Assembly: GCA_029204225.1 (NCBI GenBank)
Contig: CM055104.1
Location: forward strand, 49,210,508-49,274,507
DNA length: 64,000 nucleotides
Direction: 5' to 3'
Source: Diphasiastrum complanatum
Lineage: Eukaryota; Streptophyta; Lycopodiopsida; Lycopodiales; Lycopodiaceae
Position numbers and translations under genes: made by a program. The notes beneath the pieces are model-generated. The model ran no database searches. It was not told where the DNA came from and was given only the letters and a program-made list of their open reading frames with translations. Positions 46,225 through 57,062 of this stretch are shown here, piece by piece. How positions within the stretch are numbered: position 1 is the first letter of the stretch; each line of letters opens with the position of its first letter.

Positions 46225-46645
46225 CAGCTTTTAAACATAGCACGCCGGTGTGCTAAGTAAATCGGCTAGATTTTTTTTTTTGGAAACCTTCAAAGATAGC
46301 ACGCAGGGGTGCTATATGAAACAAGAATTTTTTTTTTGGGAAGGGGAATCAGATAGCACGCCGGTGTGCTATAGGATTCCGCCGCAAATAAATAAATAAA
46401 TTTCGAACGGTCTCGCCTAACATACCAGCGTGCTATCTTTGGAGGCTGCAAAAACAATTACTTTGAATTTTGTTTTACTTTGTGGCATTTTTAACTATGT
46501 ACCAAACCACATTCTTGATAATAAACATTGAAGTAATAGCATAAAAAGGGTAGCACACCATGTAATATCATTTTGTTGAGTCATGGCAAAAAAGAAACTC
46601 GCAAAACTAGCAAAAATTTTACTCTCAAAATGCCAAGGCCCGATT
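46225..46645. mobile_element. Second hairpin transposon copy (partial)
   Basis: Hairpins TAGCACGCCGGTGTGCTA (46238), ATAGCACGCAGGGGTGCTAT (46296), the GGAATC-flanked unit at 46345-46380 and a decayed one at 46421 precede a right TIR. That TIR (about 46485-46643) matches the right TIR of the 23531-24339 element, ending CAAAATGCCAAGGCCC. A left TIR was not found, so the copy is truncated on that side. Confidence 0.7.
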
Positions 46646-46830
46646 CACACCCGCGACACTCCAGTGCCTTCAAGACTCGCTGCTGAGGAATATCAGAGCC
46701 TATTTTTTGTAGAGTCTTTTTTGCTAGCTATTCATGCCAAGCGAGTTACTATAATGCCAAAAGCTTTTCAACTCATGTATAGCAGGATAGGTATTGTAAA
46801 TCACATAAGGGTGAGCCATCTGCACCTAGA
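46640..46830 (+). pseudogene. Histone H3-like gene fragment
   Basis: The plus-strand frame contains RLAAEEYQSLFFVESFLLAI then HAKRVTIMPKAFQL (46727-46774). Histone H3 has LQEAAEAYLVxLFED..LCAI then HAKRVTIMPKDIQL, so alpha-2/alpha-3 and the loop between them are plain. The N-terminal tail and alpha-1 are absent, and the frame departs after QLMYSRIG. ESF in place of DTN means a diverged H3, possibly a CENH3 relative. It begins right at the outer end of the hairpin-transposon TIR. Confidence 0.65.
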
Positions 46831-47196
46831 TACAACATACCCCCCCCTACCAAGAGGCCTAGGAAGCACCGAGTCCATGAGAGGGTTGTGAGGAACAAAA
46901 CTGATGCTCCGAAAAAACTAAAGGGAATGAATATTCAACTTTCTCCATCTAGTGAAAATGTAAAGAATGCGGCACTAGATTCGGTTGTAAATACGGCTAC
47001 AACCATTTTGGACAGTCCAGTTAATCCCGTAGATACTACTATTCTTCATCCTCCTCCTCCTTCCTGTAATTCTATCACCTATATAGATTCAGATGCATAT
47101 TTGAAATTTGAGAAAGACATATATGATGTTGTTGATAGAATAGAAGTTCCATTTTGTTTCAAATTAGAGGAACTTGATTTGAGACCTTCATTTTAA
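46830..47196 (+). CDS. Unrecognised open frame, ~120 codons
   Basis: The frame reads from about GEPSAPRYNIPPPTKRPRKH (basic, Pro-rich) through MRNKTDAPKKLKGMNIQ at 46888 to an acidic C-terminus (DAYLKFEKDIYDVVDRIEVP, then FKLEELDLRPSF) and a TAA. It is open throughout and compositionally structured, unlike shadow frames nearby. No family was recognised. It may be a captured exon or the C-terminal part of a transposon protein. Confidence 0.3.
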
Positions 47197-47293
47197 GCAT
47201 GTAAAATATAATGTGTCAAACATGTGGGCCTATTGATGAAACTTTGATATTTTTGTATATCGGACTACATTGTTGTGAATTTTACATTCAATT

Positions 47294-47800
47294 TTTAGCT
47301 TGTCTACTCTTAAAAATCCTATATGATCATAGAAACATGTCTATTAAAAAAATTAAATTTGGAGATCTATAGAGATAGATACATGCATTCAAAGTTACCC
47401 TTTTAAGTGCTGATACAAATCACCAAAATTAGAAATATCATATATGAGTGTATAATACCATGATTTTAACAATATTTTTTTGGTTTGTCTACTTTAAAAA
47501 GTATTATATGACCATAGAAATATGTCTTTCAATTTTGTTCAATTTGGAGTTATGTAGAAATAGATATGTGCATCTAAAGTTACCCATGTCAAGTGTTGAA
47601 AAGTATTGAAATTTATTGAAAGGTGCTAGAAAGTTTTAGCTTTTTTGGAGGTACTTTTCACAACCCTTTCTTTGGCTATCTACTTCCAAAAATACTTTAT
47701 GTCCATAGAAATATGTTTATAAAAAAAATTAAATTTGGAGTTCTATAGAGATATATATGTGCACCTAAAGTGTTGAAAAGTGCTGAAAATTGAAGTTTTT
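47294..47800. repeat. Degenerate tandem repeat, three units of ~187 bp
   Basis: The order TTGTCTACTYTWAAAA, then CATAGAAAYATGTCT, then TTAAATTTGGAGWTCTATAGA, then TGCAYCTAAAGTTACCC recurs starting at about 47301, 47486 and 47676. The units are roughly 75-80% alike. AT-rich and non-coding. Confidence 0.75.
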
Positions 47801-48089
47801 TGGGGGCAAATTGCCATCAATTTAAGTCTTCCAATAACACAATGAAGAGTCAAGTCTAGTACCAAATACAATTAAAAGATTAAAATTTCAATCTTTTGAT
47901 GGCATGTTATGTCTCGTCAAGTGACCAAGGGTTTTGTGCGCACATGCACAAAAATGTGCTGAGAACAACTCTAGTATTAGCATACCATGTATTGAATTAA
48001 ATGAAAAACTGAACCAATGTTTTGAGAAGCTCAAAAATATGGTTGTTGCAAAATCTGTTTTATGGATTACGGATCCAGATTTACCTTTG

Positions 48090-48480
48090 TTGGAGGGTTT
48101 GCGGATATCGAGGCAACCCTAACCCTAGTTAATAAGTGAGAGGGATTTTGCACCCTACGTGTGTAAGTCCAACCCGATGATCACATAGTTATTTGAATAG
48201 AAAGTTAATAAAAGGACTTTAGACCTTTTTGCGGGGATTCTAATGTCGTAGGGCCCAAAAGTCAAGTTAGTGAATAAAATAGGGGTTCCCACCAAAAATT
48301 CAATTTCAAATTGGGTCCTCCAATTATTGAATGGGTTCCCATTCTTTTTCAAATTTGAATAGTTAGAGAGGTAGAAATTGGCCCATAGGAATCGAGGCCA
48401 AGACCCTCCAATCCACTATATAAGTGGTAGTTTCGAATCATTGTGCATGTTCTCTTTTCATTTCAATACAAGCAGGTTGG
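48090..48480 (+). repeat. Repeat family H, copy 2, LTR-like with TATA box
   Basis: Its first ~140 bp match 24700-24830. Further on, CCACTATATAAGTGG at about 48413 is a good TATA box. TGTTGGAGGG at the left edge has an LTR-like TG terminus. A solo LTR or LTR start is likely; no primer-binding site was tied to it. Confidence 0.45.
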
Positions 48481-48886
48481 CTCTCTTATGGAATGGATCG
48501 GGAATGTCCTTGATCTCTATGTCTCTTCCTCCATCTCTCATGCTTTCTTTGTATTTGCTACAGTGTTGGATTTGATGTTTATTGGGATTGAATGTTCTTA
48601 TGCTTTTTGTCAGAGATAAGAGAAGAGAGAAGGGCGAGTTTCTATCTTTGTGGATTAGGGTTAATGGATGTAGTATTAATGCTTAATGTTAATGGATGTA
48701 GTGTTAATGGATCTTAGTGTTAGTGTATATGTTAGAAATCAATGATAAACTTCATTGTTACTATTTACGATGTGTTTTATTATTGACAGCTATTACCAAC
48801 TGTAATTAGCCGTAGGCTAGTCTATTAGTCTACTCCTAGGTTTTTCTCTCTCTATCAGGGTTCATAGTTTATTTGTACATTTTACA

Positions 48887-48900
48887 TTCGGTATGAGAAC
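48887..48900 (+). other. Degenerate primer-binding site
   Basis: TTCGGTATGAGAAC is a decayed TTGGTATCAGAGC, ~300 bp before copia family A gag. The preceding LTR would end near TTTGTACA at 48880. Confidence 0.45.
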
Positions 48901-48988
48901 AATGTGATAGTGTTGAAGTGGAAAATCTAGAATATTCCCTCTGAAAATTTTTATATTCTCTCTACTTTTCATCTTTATTCGTACTATT

Positions 48989-49140
48989 ATCGGATCAATG
49001 CGCGCAAGCTGAAGAAAATCCCGAGCGGTCATACACCCCCGCACCCCCATATCGCATATCCATAATAATATCGGATCAACACGCGCGAGCCCAAGAAGAT
49101 CTCGAGAGGTCATACACCCGCGCGCTGAACCAATATCAGG
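48989..49140. repeat. 81-bp tandem duplication in the copia leader
   Basis: ATCGGATCAATGCGCGC, then GAGCGGTCATACACCC recurs 81 bp on as ATCGGATCAACACGCGC, then GAGAGGTCATACACCC. The block is markedly GC-rich compared with its surroundings. Confidence 0.75.
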
Positions 49141-49199
49141 TGTACAACCAAGGTTGTACGGTGTTGTAGTGCGGTAAATTTGGAGATAAGTTGTGTGCT

Positions 49200-51376
49200 C
49201 AGACTGAGCCATTCCTGCAATCCGGCAATGTATCAGATACACATATTGGACACATAGCTGAAGCTGAAACATCAAGAGATGTTTGGGACATCTTGAACTC
49301 ACTATATGACGTGAGGGACGTAACTACTAAGTTACATCTACGAAGGAAATTATTCACATTCAAGATGTCTGTTGGTGATTCACTTAAGGGTCACATTAAC
49401 CAGTTTAAAAATCTCTTGCAACAGATGGCCGTTGTCGGATCAGTCATAGACGATCAAGACGTAATCATGACATTTCTTTCAAGTTTGCCCTCTACATATG
49501 AGAACTGGGTGATGATCATATCGACACACTCAGACTTAACTCTTACTAGAGTTATCACTATGTTGCTGCAAGAAGACAATAGAAGAAGTCAAGACACATC
49601 GTCTGCTTCCTCCTCTCAGACTCTATATGTCAACAAAGGCTCTAAGTGACAGAAGCAGAAAGGCTCCAAGAAGGCTGCAACGAATCAGAAGCGGACTCAA
49701 AGTCAAGAACAATCATCAAATCCACAGTCGAAGAAGAAGATGTTTTGCAGGTATTGTAAGCGCAATAACCATGAGATCAAGGATTGCCGAATTCTCCAAG
49801 CAAAGAACGTAACAAAGCAACCTGATCAACAAGCAAACACAGTCTCATCATCTCCCCAGGTCGAAGTGGATGAAGACACATTTATAGTCAAAGATCAAAG
49901 CGCATTTTTGGATGATTCATAGTTTTCAGATTCTGGAGCAACTCAACATATGACCAATCAATGTGAGATCTTCAACTCCTACACGCCTTACAACACGAAG
50001 AAATTTGTTCATCTTGGTGACAATAGTACTCACACTATTGAAGGTAAAAGTACTGTAAGATTGCGATTCCAGCATGATCAATTCAAATTACTATCAAAAG
50101 TCTTATATGTTCCTAAACTCTCTACAAATCTGTTATCAGTAAGTAAAATTATATATTTAGGTCATAAGGTAGAATTCAAATCTGATCAATGCAAAATTAT
50201 TGATAGGAGTAATAAGATCCTTGCACTCGGCAAGAGGCAGGGTTACTTATATAAATTGGCACACTGTTATTCAGAGTCTAGTCAAGCGTTGAAAACCTCT
50301 GTTCTAGTCAATAAAGCATTACTATGTCATCATCGCTTAGGACATGTGAATCATGCATCTATTTTGAACATGTCCAAACAATCAATGGTTCTTGATCTCG
50401 ACTATCCTTCTGGTAAGGTCGATCTCTCTGTCTGTCATAGCTGCATTTTTGGAAAGCATGCTAGGATTTCTTTTAAATCAAACCATATGCATGCAACAAA
50501 AGGTCTACTAGATGTTGTTCACACAGATATGTGGACCTATGCAAACTCCTTCATTGTTAAATGCAAAGTATTTCATTATCTTTATTGACGAGTTTTCCAG
50601 AAGAATAGTTGTTTATTTTATTAAACAGAAGTCAGAGGCTTTCATCAAATTCAGACAATTCAAAGAGCATGCTAAGAATCAAACTGGCAAACGAATCAAA
50701 GCGCTGAGGTCAGATAACGGGGGAGAATACATCTCCAACAAATTTAAAGAGTACTGCCTCAACAACGACATTGAGCAACAATATATCACCTCCTATTCAC
50801 CTCAGTCAAATGGTCTTGCTGAGAGAAAGAACAGAACCTTAGTCGAATCAGCAAAGTGCATGTTATCACATGCGACACTTCTGAAGTCCTTCTAGGCTGA
50901 AGCTGTTTCAACAACAACCTATATTCAGAACAAATGTCCTACTAAAGGCCTCTCAGACAAAATACCATTCGAAGTTTGGACAGGTACCAAACCTTCTTGA
51001 TCAAACTTACGAGTTTTTGGATGTACTGCATTCGCGCAGATACCTTGTGATCTCAGGAAGAAGCTCGACTTCCAGAGTATTAAATGTGTTTTCATCAGCT
51101 ACACTACTTCAGATCAAGCCTACAAGTTGTTCAATCTCATCGAGTCGAAGATATTCACTTGCCGGGATGCCATCTTCATCGAAGATCAGTTTCAAGACCT
51201 CAAAGGAAAGGGTAGTTCCCATGTAGCCGGCCTGTCAGATTCTCCTGACGCTTTGAACTTTCCAGTTCCGTAGGTGACTATTCCCATTGAAGGTCCAAGC
51301 TCTTCTACTTTCGATGAACAACGAATCAATGACGGGTCAGAAGATGATGATGTTGTGGTTCATCAACTTACCATAG
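49200..51376 (+). pseudogene. Copia family A gag, protease and integrase, plus strand
   Basis: Gag from about 49233 (HIAEAETSRDVWDILNSLYD) has a CCHC knuckle CRYCKRNNHEIKDC (49746-49787). Protease FSDSGATQHMT follows a TAG at 49920-49922. LLSKVLYVPKLSTNLLSV, then GAG-pre-integrase HHRLGHVNHASIL. Integrase core has VVHTDMW, a frameshift at ~50535, LRSDNGGEYIS and NGLAERKNRTLVE (D, D and E all present). Stops at 50893 and 50998 replace Trp. The C-terminal module CVFISYTTSDQAYKLFNLIE and the hinge run to 51376. The gag N-terminus is lost. An LTR inserted at 51377 ends it. Confidence 0.9.
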
Positions 51377-52320
51377 TGTCGCTTTTGTCTCTCACTTCGG
51401 TTTTTCGCTTTTTGCGAAGTTGTCGCCTGTTAGGAATCTCGTGTAAAAATGTAGTGTCGCTTTTTGCATTTTTTGCCTGTCAGAATTTGTGAGCAAATAT
51501 GCAGTCGCATTTTTCACTTGACAGAATGTCACATTCTTCGCTTTCTCCAAAGTGTCTCAAAATGCTAAGGACGTAACTCTGGCAAAGTGTAGGGCAATCC
51601 TAAATCAGTTTTTAAGGCACTATCGCATTTATCACAAAATTCTGACACTGTTGTTTTTGTGGCAATGTCGCTTGTGGCTTTTTTAGTTCATTTCTGCAAA
51701 ACTACAATTTTGGACATTTATGCAGACAGAACGTTTACGGCCAATTTCATCGCTTATCAGCAATCAATGACAAGGAACCGGATGCCAGCCAACTAGCAAT
51801 CGTAATTGACGACCTAATGTTTTAGTATAAATAGTTGTTCATATTCATATAGTTTAAAAAAGAAGCAAGAAAGTTAGCAAGTATTGCAAGTTAGCTCTCT
51901 ATCAGGCTTGAACTCTCTTGAGCATTCTAGCTCAGTCTTTAGAGTGATATTTTAGAGTTGCTATTGCGCTATTGCTTATCAACATAGCTGCTTATTATCA
52001 GACTTATCTTCAGTTACTCAGAGACAGCTTTGAGTGCGCGGTTTCTATCCGCTATTGTTTTGCGCTCATTAGCATCTGATTTTGGTTTTTTGAATCAATA
52101 CTATCCTTTATTGCGTTCAGTATATGTCAGAATGCATGCATCTCTATATTTCCTTTGTAATTGATAGTGTTTGGCTACGTAATAGCGATTTCAAAATTAG
52201 TTGCTAAAGATTGAACGTGATTCCATCAGTACTGCTTTGTTCAATTTTTTATAGGCGTAGTCATGCACTAGAAGTAGGAAGTTTCCGCTACGATTATCTA
52301 ACCTATTTCCGACAAAGGAG
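51377..52320 (+). repeat. 5' LTR and leader of copia family E
   Basis: TGTCGCTTTTGTCTC begins abruptly in the hinge of the family A element. Repeated TGTCGCTTTTTGC-like motifs follow to ~51690, with TATA-like AGTATAAATAG at about 51824. Gag-like sequence of another family begins at about 52324. The LTR/leader boundary was not resolved. Confidence 0.55.
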
Positions 52321-52323
52321 CTA

Positions 52324-54150
52324 TGGGAGATCGTGACAGGTGAAGAGACAAGGCCAGTGATTTAAGAAGATCAGCGAGCATTTGATAGGGAAAAACAGAA
52401 AGCACAGAATGCCATCAACTTATCAGTTAGTGATGCAAATGTACCCTACATTTCAGATTCAGAAGGGCCAAAAGAAGCGTGGGATACATTAAAGGCATTG
52501 TTTGAAATGACAAACACATCTCGAATATTATTTTCGAAGGCGAAGTTGCATACCATTTGCGGATGGATGATGGTGCAACTATTGTCGATCACCTATTGAA
52601 GATCAAGAGATTCATGACCAATTAGCAGTAGTTGGAGAGTGATTATAGGATCGTGAGATCATGCAGTTGACATTGAATAGTCTGAGTGAGTCACATCAGA
52701 TGTTTGTGACGAGTAAAGCCACAAGAGAGAACCTTCCAACCTATGAAGAACTAGGTGGATTGCTTTTGTAGGAAGAGCAATGTCAGGAGAACTTGAATCA
52801 TCGTAATAGGGGCTATGATCAAGCACTTGCAGTTAGAGGACGAAATGGAAGATTTGGTCGTGGAAGGTATCAATCGAGAGGAGGAAACTCAAGCTGGGTA
52901 TCATTTCAACAATTTCATGAGCAAGTCAATGATAGTCCAAATTGAGACAATTGGAATCAAGGCCGAGGTCAAGGACGCGACTATTCTAGGCAAAATAAAC
53001 CTAGAAATTGTAGATACTACAACATCTGGCCATTGGGAGCATGAATGCTTCAAGAAACAAAAGGAGAGCGGGCAATTTTGCTGATCAACATCAATTTGAT
53101 GATGATCATTATGAAGACAACCATGCTGATCAACATCAATACGATGATGATCAATATGAAGATGATACAGGTGAGAGCTCAAACTTGTTCATTACAACAT
53201 TAATGACAAGTGATGAAGCCAAGGATATCTGATACATCGATCGTGGAGCATCCAAGCACATGACTTCAAGGAAGGAGTGATTTTTGGAATTCAAGGAAAT
53301 CCACAATGGAGATGAAGTTGGACAAGCTGATGGCCAATTGTTACCTGTTAAAGGATTTGGAGTGGTGTCAGTGAAATTAGCAAGTGGCATGATCAAGCAG
53401 ATAAGCAATGTGCAATATGTACCTGGCTTAGCTAACAATCTACTATCCGTTGGGACAATGGTTGTGATCAATTGTCTTGTCAAAGACATCAAGAATCACT
53501 ACAAAGTGATTGCTACATAAACTAGAGTCAACGAGAATCGACTCTACGAATGCAAGATCTTTTGCTCAAGCTATGGTAAGCATTGTTGATAGTCGAAGTG
53601 ATCTTTGGCATCAATGACTTGGTCATATTAGTGTTCAAAGTTTACAGATTCTCAAAAGATGTAATCTAGTTATTGGATTGCCTGATATTTCTTTTGAAAG
53701 AAAAATCTATGAAGGTTGCATTTTGGAAAAACAACACAGAGAGAGGTTTCCCAAAAGTGGAGCAAGGAGAGCCAATGGCATCCTAGATCTTCTACATTTG
53801 ACGAGATGGGTTGAGGTGAACAATCTGAAGTAATCACTGAATCTTTTGATGAGGGAGCGAAAATACAAGTCAAGAAGGAAGTGGATTTTGATGTGGAAGA
53901 TCAAATAGAAAAAGGCAAGCCTGATGCTGAAGTTCCCAAGAGAGTACCTAAATGGTACTTATCAGTCACAAATGATGCAAAGAAGACATGTACTCCCGAA
54001 TCTAGTGAGTAGGAAGAGCTTAGAAGATCAAGTAGAAATCGAAAACCTCCTGCAAGATTAGAGACGAATCTAGCACTAATGGGTTCTGTGCTCAAGGCTC
54101 AATAACCAAAAACTTTTGATAAAGCATAGGAGCACGAGGAGTGGCATGAA
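52324..54150 (+). pseudogene. Copia family E gag, protease and hinge, plus strand
   Basis: Gag pieces occur in shifting frames: AINLSVSDANVPYISDSEGP, KEAWDTLKALFEMTNTSRIL and VDHLLKIKRFM. A knuckle-like GHWEHECFKKQ is at 53035. Protease YIDRGASKHMTSRKE has a preceding TGA (53230-53232) and a following TGA (53278-53280), both where Trp is usual. In the active site DSG is now DRG. VQYVPGLANNLLSVG follows. Integrase is almost wholly deleted. At 53830-54150 comes an acidic hinge with RRSSRNRKPPARLE and EHEEWHEAMEI, the RT lead-in. It is cut by the LINE at about 54155. Confidence 0.8.
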
Positions 54151-54197
54151 GCTATGGAAATATAAATTTCTCCATCTATCCAAGGAATGCCTATATT

Positions 54198-54960
54198 TTA
54201 CACAACCCTCTGCCATCGAGCATGCATAGAAACATCAAAGCCCATGGGAATACCCAAGAATTTGAAAATAGCTCCCACTTGTAACCTTGTGCATTTTCTT
54301 TGCTGAATTAAAGCTGGGGTCTCCCCTGTACTAACTCTGAAGGCTGTTTTTATGTGATTAACCCTCTCCCCTGAGGCTAAGCAAAACAAATCCAGACACC
54401 TGAAAGTCTCCTCCACTGAGCTCTCATCATTCCTAGTGATAATGTTCAGGTCATCGACAAAGGCCTGATGGCAAAGAGTGTGGCCCTATGAAATCTTGAT
54501 GGGTTGGATTCACCCTTCCTCAATCATGGATTTGATTAGGTAGCCCAAGGCTTCTGATGCAAGCACAAACAAGTAGGGACCAAGAGGGCATCCCTAGCAA
54601 ATTGACCTTTCAAACTCAAAGGCGTCCGTTAGTCTACCATTTCATATAACTCTAGCAGAAGACTCCTTTAACAACACAAGAATGAACTTGATGAAGTTGG
54701 CCCCAAACCCCAAACTCTTTAGCACTTCCGTAATGAAGCCCCACTCCAGCTTGTCATATGCCTTATCTAGGTCAGCCTTGAGGAAGATGAAGTACTGCCC
54801 TATTCATTCTGCATGGTTCATCCCTTCCCACATGGATATAATGACTTCCTGAATATGTCTCACATTCACAAAACCTTTTTGTTCCCTTTTGTGGATCAGC
54901 TTAATGATACCTTGGTTCATCTTCTTTTTGACCCATAAGCCCCTTAAAGTAGTCGAGAAT
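54198..54960 (-). pseudogene. LINE reverse transcriptase fragment
   Basis: Minus-strand order: IIKLIHKREQKGFVNVRHIQ; after a stop, FLKADLDKAYDKLEWGFITE (first catalytic Asp block); GCPLGPYLFVLASEALGYLI; FVDDLNIITRND (catalytic DD); and LDLFCLASGERVNHIKTAF. These are L1-clade RT motifs in the right order. RNase H or 3' domains are absent. Confidence 0.85.
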
Positions 54961-55013
54961 GAATTCCTCGTTATCTTTAGCATCCTTGGTTGGCTGCTCC
55001 ATCTCCTTGCCAA

Positions 55014-55035
55014 GGGGGGGGGGGGGGGGGGGGGG
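55014..55035. repeat. Poly-G run of 22
   Basis: An uninterrupted G tract inside the LINE, at the endonuclease deletion. On the minus strand it would encode a Pro run. Confidence 0.95.
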
Positions 55036-55165
55036 AACAAACCTTGCCTACCTTTGGGGTCACTTTGTGGGTCTTTATGGCATGAAATGGCATGCCTCAT
55101 TGAGTCTTCCTCCACCATAGTAGCTTCATATTCTCCCTCCAGTGCTGGTCTATTTGATTGCCTTC

Positions 55166-55292
55166 TTGGTTCCATAATACTTCTAGGTCCTCTCAGGCGC
55201 CCCGAGTCTATTGTAAACAGTAAAGCCTTCTTGGTTCCATAATACTTCTACGTCCTCTTAGGCACCCCGAGTCTATTGTAAACAATAAAGCC
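55166..55292. repeat. 65-bp tandem duplication in the LINE
   Basis: TTGGTTCCATAATACTTCTA through ACARTAAAGCCTTC occurs at 55166 and again at 55231, with four differences. Confidence 0.9.
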
Positions 55293-56825
55293 TTCTTCGT
55301 TCTCCAAAGGCCATGTCTCCTTATCATGCTTTTCCTCTTGTTCAATGAAAAGGCCCTCATGCTTAGCAGAAAGGTTCTCCAAAATATGAATTTTCCGTTC
55401 CCTACAACCTCTCTCACCTCCTTGGGCTTGGTGTTTGCCATATATGTGCTCTTACCTTTGTAGACCATAAAACCTTCATCATCTAGACCTTGGCTTTTTT
55501 CTCTCCATGTTCCTCTTAGGCCTAGATCAATTTTGGATTGGCTATTCACCTTGCTCGAGAAATCCTTGATTGAATGACCCCTTTGTCTACAGTAGAAGCA
55601 TGCATCGGGAAGGGATTTGTACACCACCTTGATGTTGGAAACATAGGAACTGCCCACTACCTTAATATGCCTTCGTAAATCCTTGTTGAGGTCAACTTCG
55701 ACCAGCACTTGAGGAAACCATCTTGGATTAAAGCCATTAAACCATCTTCCTTTCTATGCCCTAACTATTTGCCAATGGGTGAAATTAGGTGATTGATATG
55801 ATCTCTTAAGTGACATGGAACATCCATTAATTCAACCCAAACAGGCACAAGAGTTGGCCTCTTCTTTTCTGGATTTAATTCAGGATCATACGCATAAGGA
55901 ATGATAGGGGAAGCTCTATAGAGCCAAGGTCCCTCAACCAGGGCTCTCTTGGTACTCTCCTCATCAACAAACAAGAAGCAAAAATAATTTTTAGGTAGAA
56001 ACTGTACCCCATTCAACATGATTCCTTGTTTGGTCCATTGGGTGAGAATCCATCGTCTAAGATCCTCCATCGAGGGTCTGGGCCCTATGCACATGCCAAT
56101 AAGAGCTCTTTTCTTGAACTTCTCTAGGGCTGCCTTTTCCACATCATGAGGGAGGGTTATTGTGACTTCCATGGTGGAGCTCTTTGGTCGCCCATCTTTG
56201 GATTTGGTATCTTGTTTCTTTGGTGTGAACCCAGGAGGGAAGATGTCATCAGCCTGGTTCTCAGCCATTTTCCCTTGCTCTTTGGGCCTTTGTTCTGGCT
56301 GAGCGTCCAGCATTTCTTCCCTCCCTCCATCATGAGAATCAGGTCTCAAGTCTCCAAAGGTGCCTTTTTCCTCCCTATCCTGGCCAAGATCAACTACTAC
56401 ATCAGCCCATTTGGATGTCCTCTTCATGCCCTCTCCCATGGAGGTGTTCTCTTGCATATTTGCTAAGGTTTTCCTTCTATCATGTTGTTCCTTCCATTTG
56501 TTGAACTCTTTACTGCAAACCTGGTTCACTTTGCTTCGAATATCTCCTACTGGTGAAGCTCTTTCCACTAGCTTGGAGCTAGCATCCTCAAGAGCTTGCA
56601 TACAATGATCTTTACATGTTGTTTTTCTTGAGCCATGGCTTTTCCACTTCCATTCACTTGAGAGTGTCTCCCATTATCAACCAAAGAGCCCTCTCTGTGC
56701 TGCCCCATACTAAGAGTAGGTTCAACCCCTTTTCCTTTGTTTGTCCCAATCGAAACGGCTGATTTTTGTGCCCATTCCTTGCTCAATCCTGGCTGGCTTG
56801 TTGATGTTGCACCACTGGGCTTCAA
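55208..56825 (-). pseudogene. LINE ORF1 (DUF4283 and zinc-knuckle protein)
   Basis: Starting at 56825 (MKPSGATSTSQPG) in a Ser/Gly-rich N-terminus, the frame shifts near 56600. It continues through ITLPHDVEKAALEKFKKRAL, YFCFLFVDEESTKRALVEGP and RPTLVPVWVELMDVPCHLRD, which is the DUF4283 RNA-binding fold of plant L1 ORF1. After another shift near 55760 comes MLVEVDLNKDLRRHI and a knuckle CFYCRQRGHSIKDF whose last Cys is Phe. The protein would bind LINE RNA. Confidence 0.8.
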
Positions 56826-57002
56826 ACCTCCTTTCTTGCTTGCAAAACAGCCTCATTCAAGGTCGGAAAATCAGCTTCCACCCTCTGGTAAATGGGTGCC
56901 TAACCTCCACTTGAAATGGCCTCCATAGTCCAATTTGTAATGTTCTTCATCACCCTCTCCATCTCCTTCTCCCTCCCATCTCCCGCCTTCTCTCATGAAA
57001 CG

Positions 57003-57005
<3 letters not shown>

Positions 57006-57061
<56 letters not shown>
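57006..57061. repeat. (CT)n microsatellite, 56 bp
   Basis: A pure tract in a pyrimidine-rich surround. Confidence 0.98.

Positions 57062-57062
<1 letters not shown>

Larger units (their letters stand above)
54160..56880 (-). mobile_element. L1-type LINE, minus strand, internally deleted
   Basis: On the minus strand the 5' part is ORF1 (56825 to ~55210) and the 3' part is RT (~54960 to 54198). The endonuclease domain expected between them is missing; at that place are a 22-G run and a 65-bp tandem duplication. It is inserted between copia family E (left) and pyrimidine-rich DNA (right). Several frameshifts and stops mean it cannot move by itself. Confidence 0.8.

Noticed and set aside
48862-49302. 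146-codon minus-strand frame with an internal repeat
   Set aside because: It is antisense to the copia leader and gag. The repeat is the 81-bp DNA duplication, and the frame has no known domain.
52815-53232. Repeats of GATCAACATCAA/GATGATGATCA and overlapping short frames, considered as a CRISPR-like or coding array
   Set aside because: This is the acidic linker of copia family E gag with a small internal duplication; no spacer structure.
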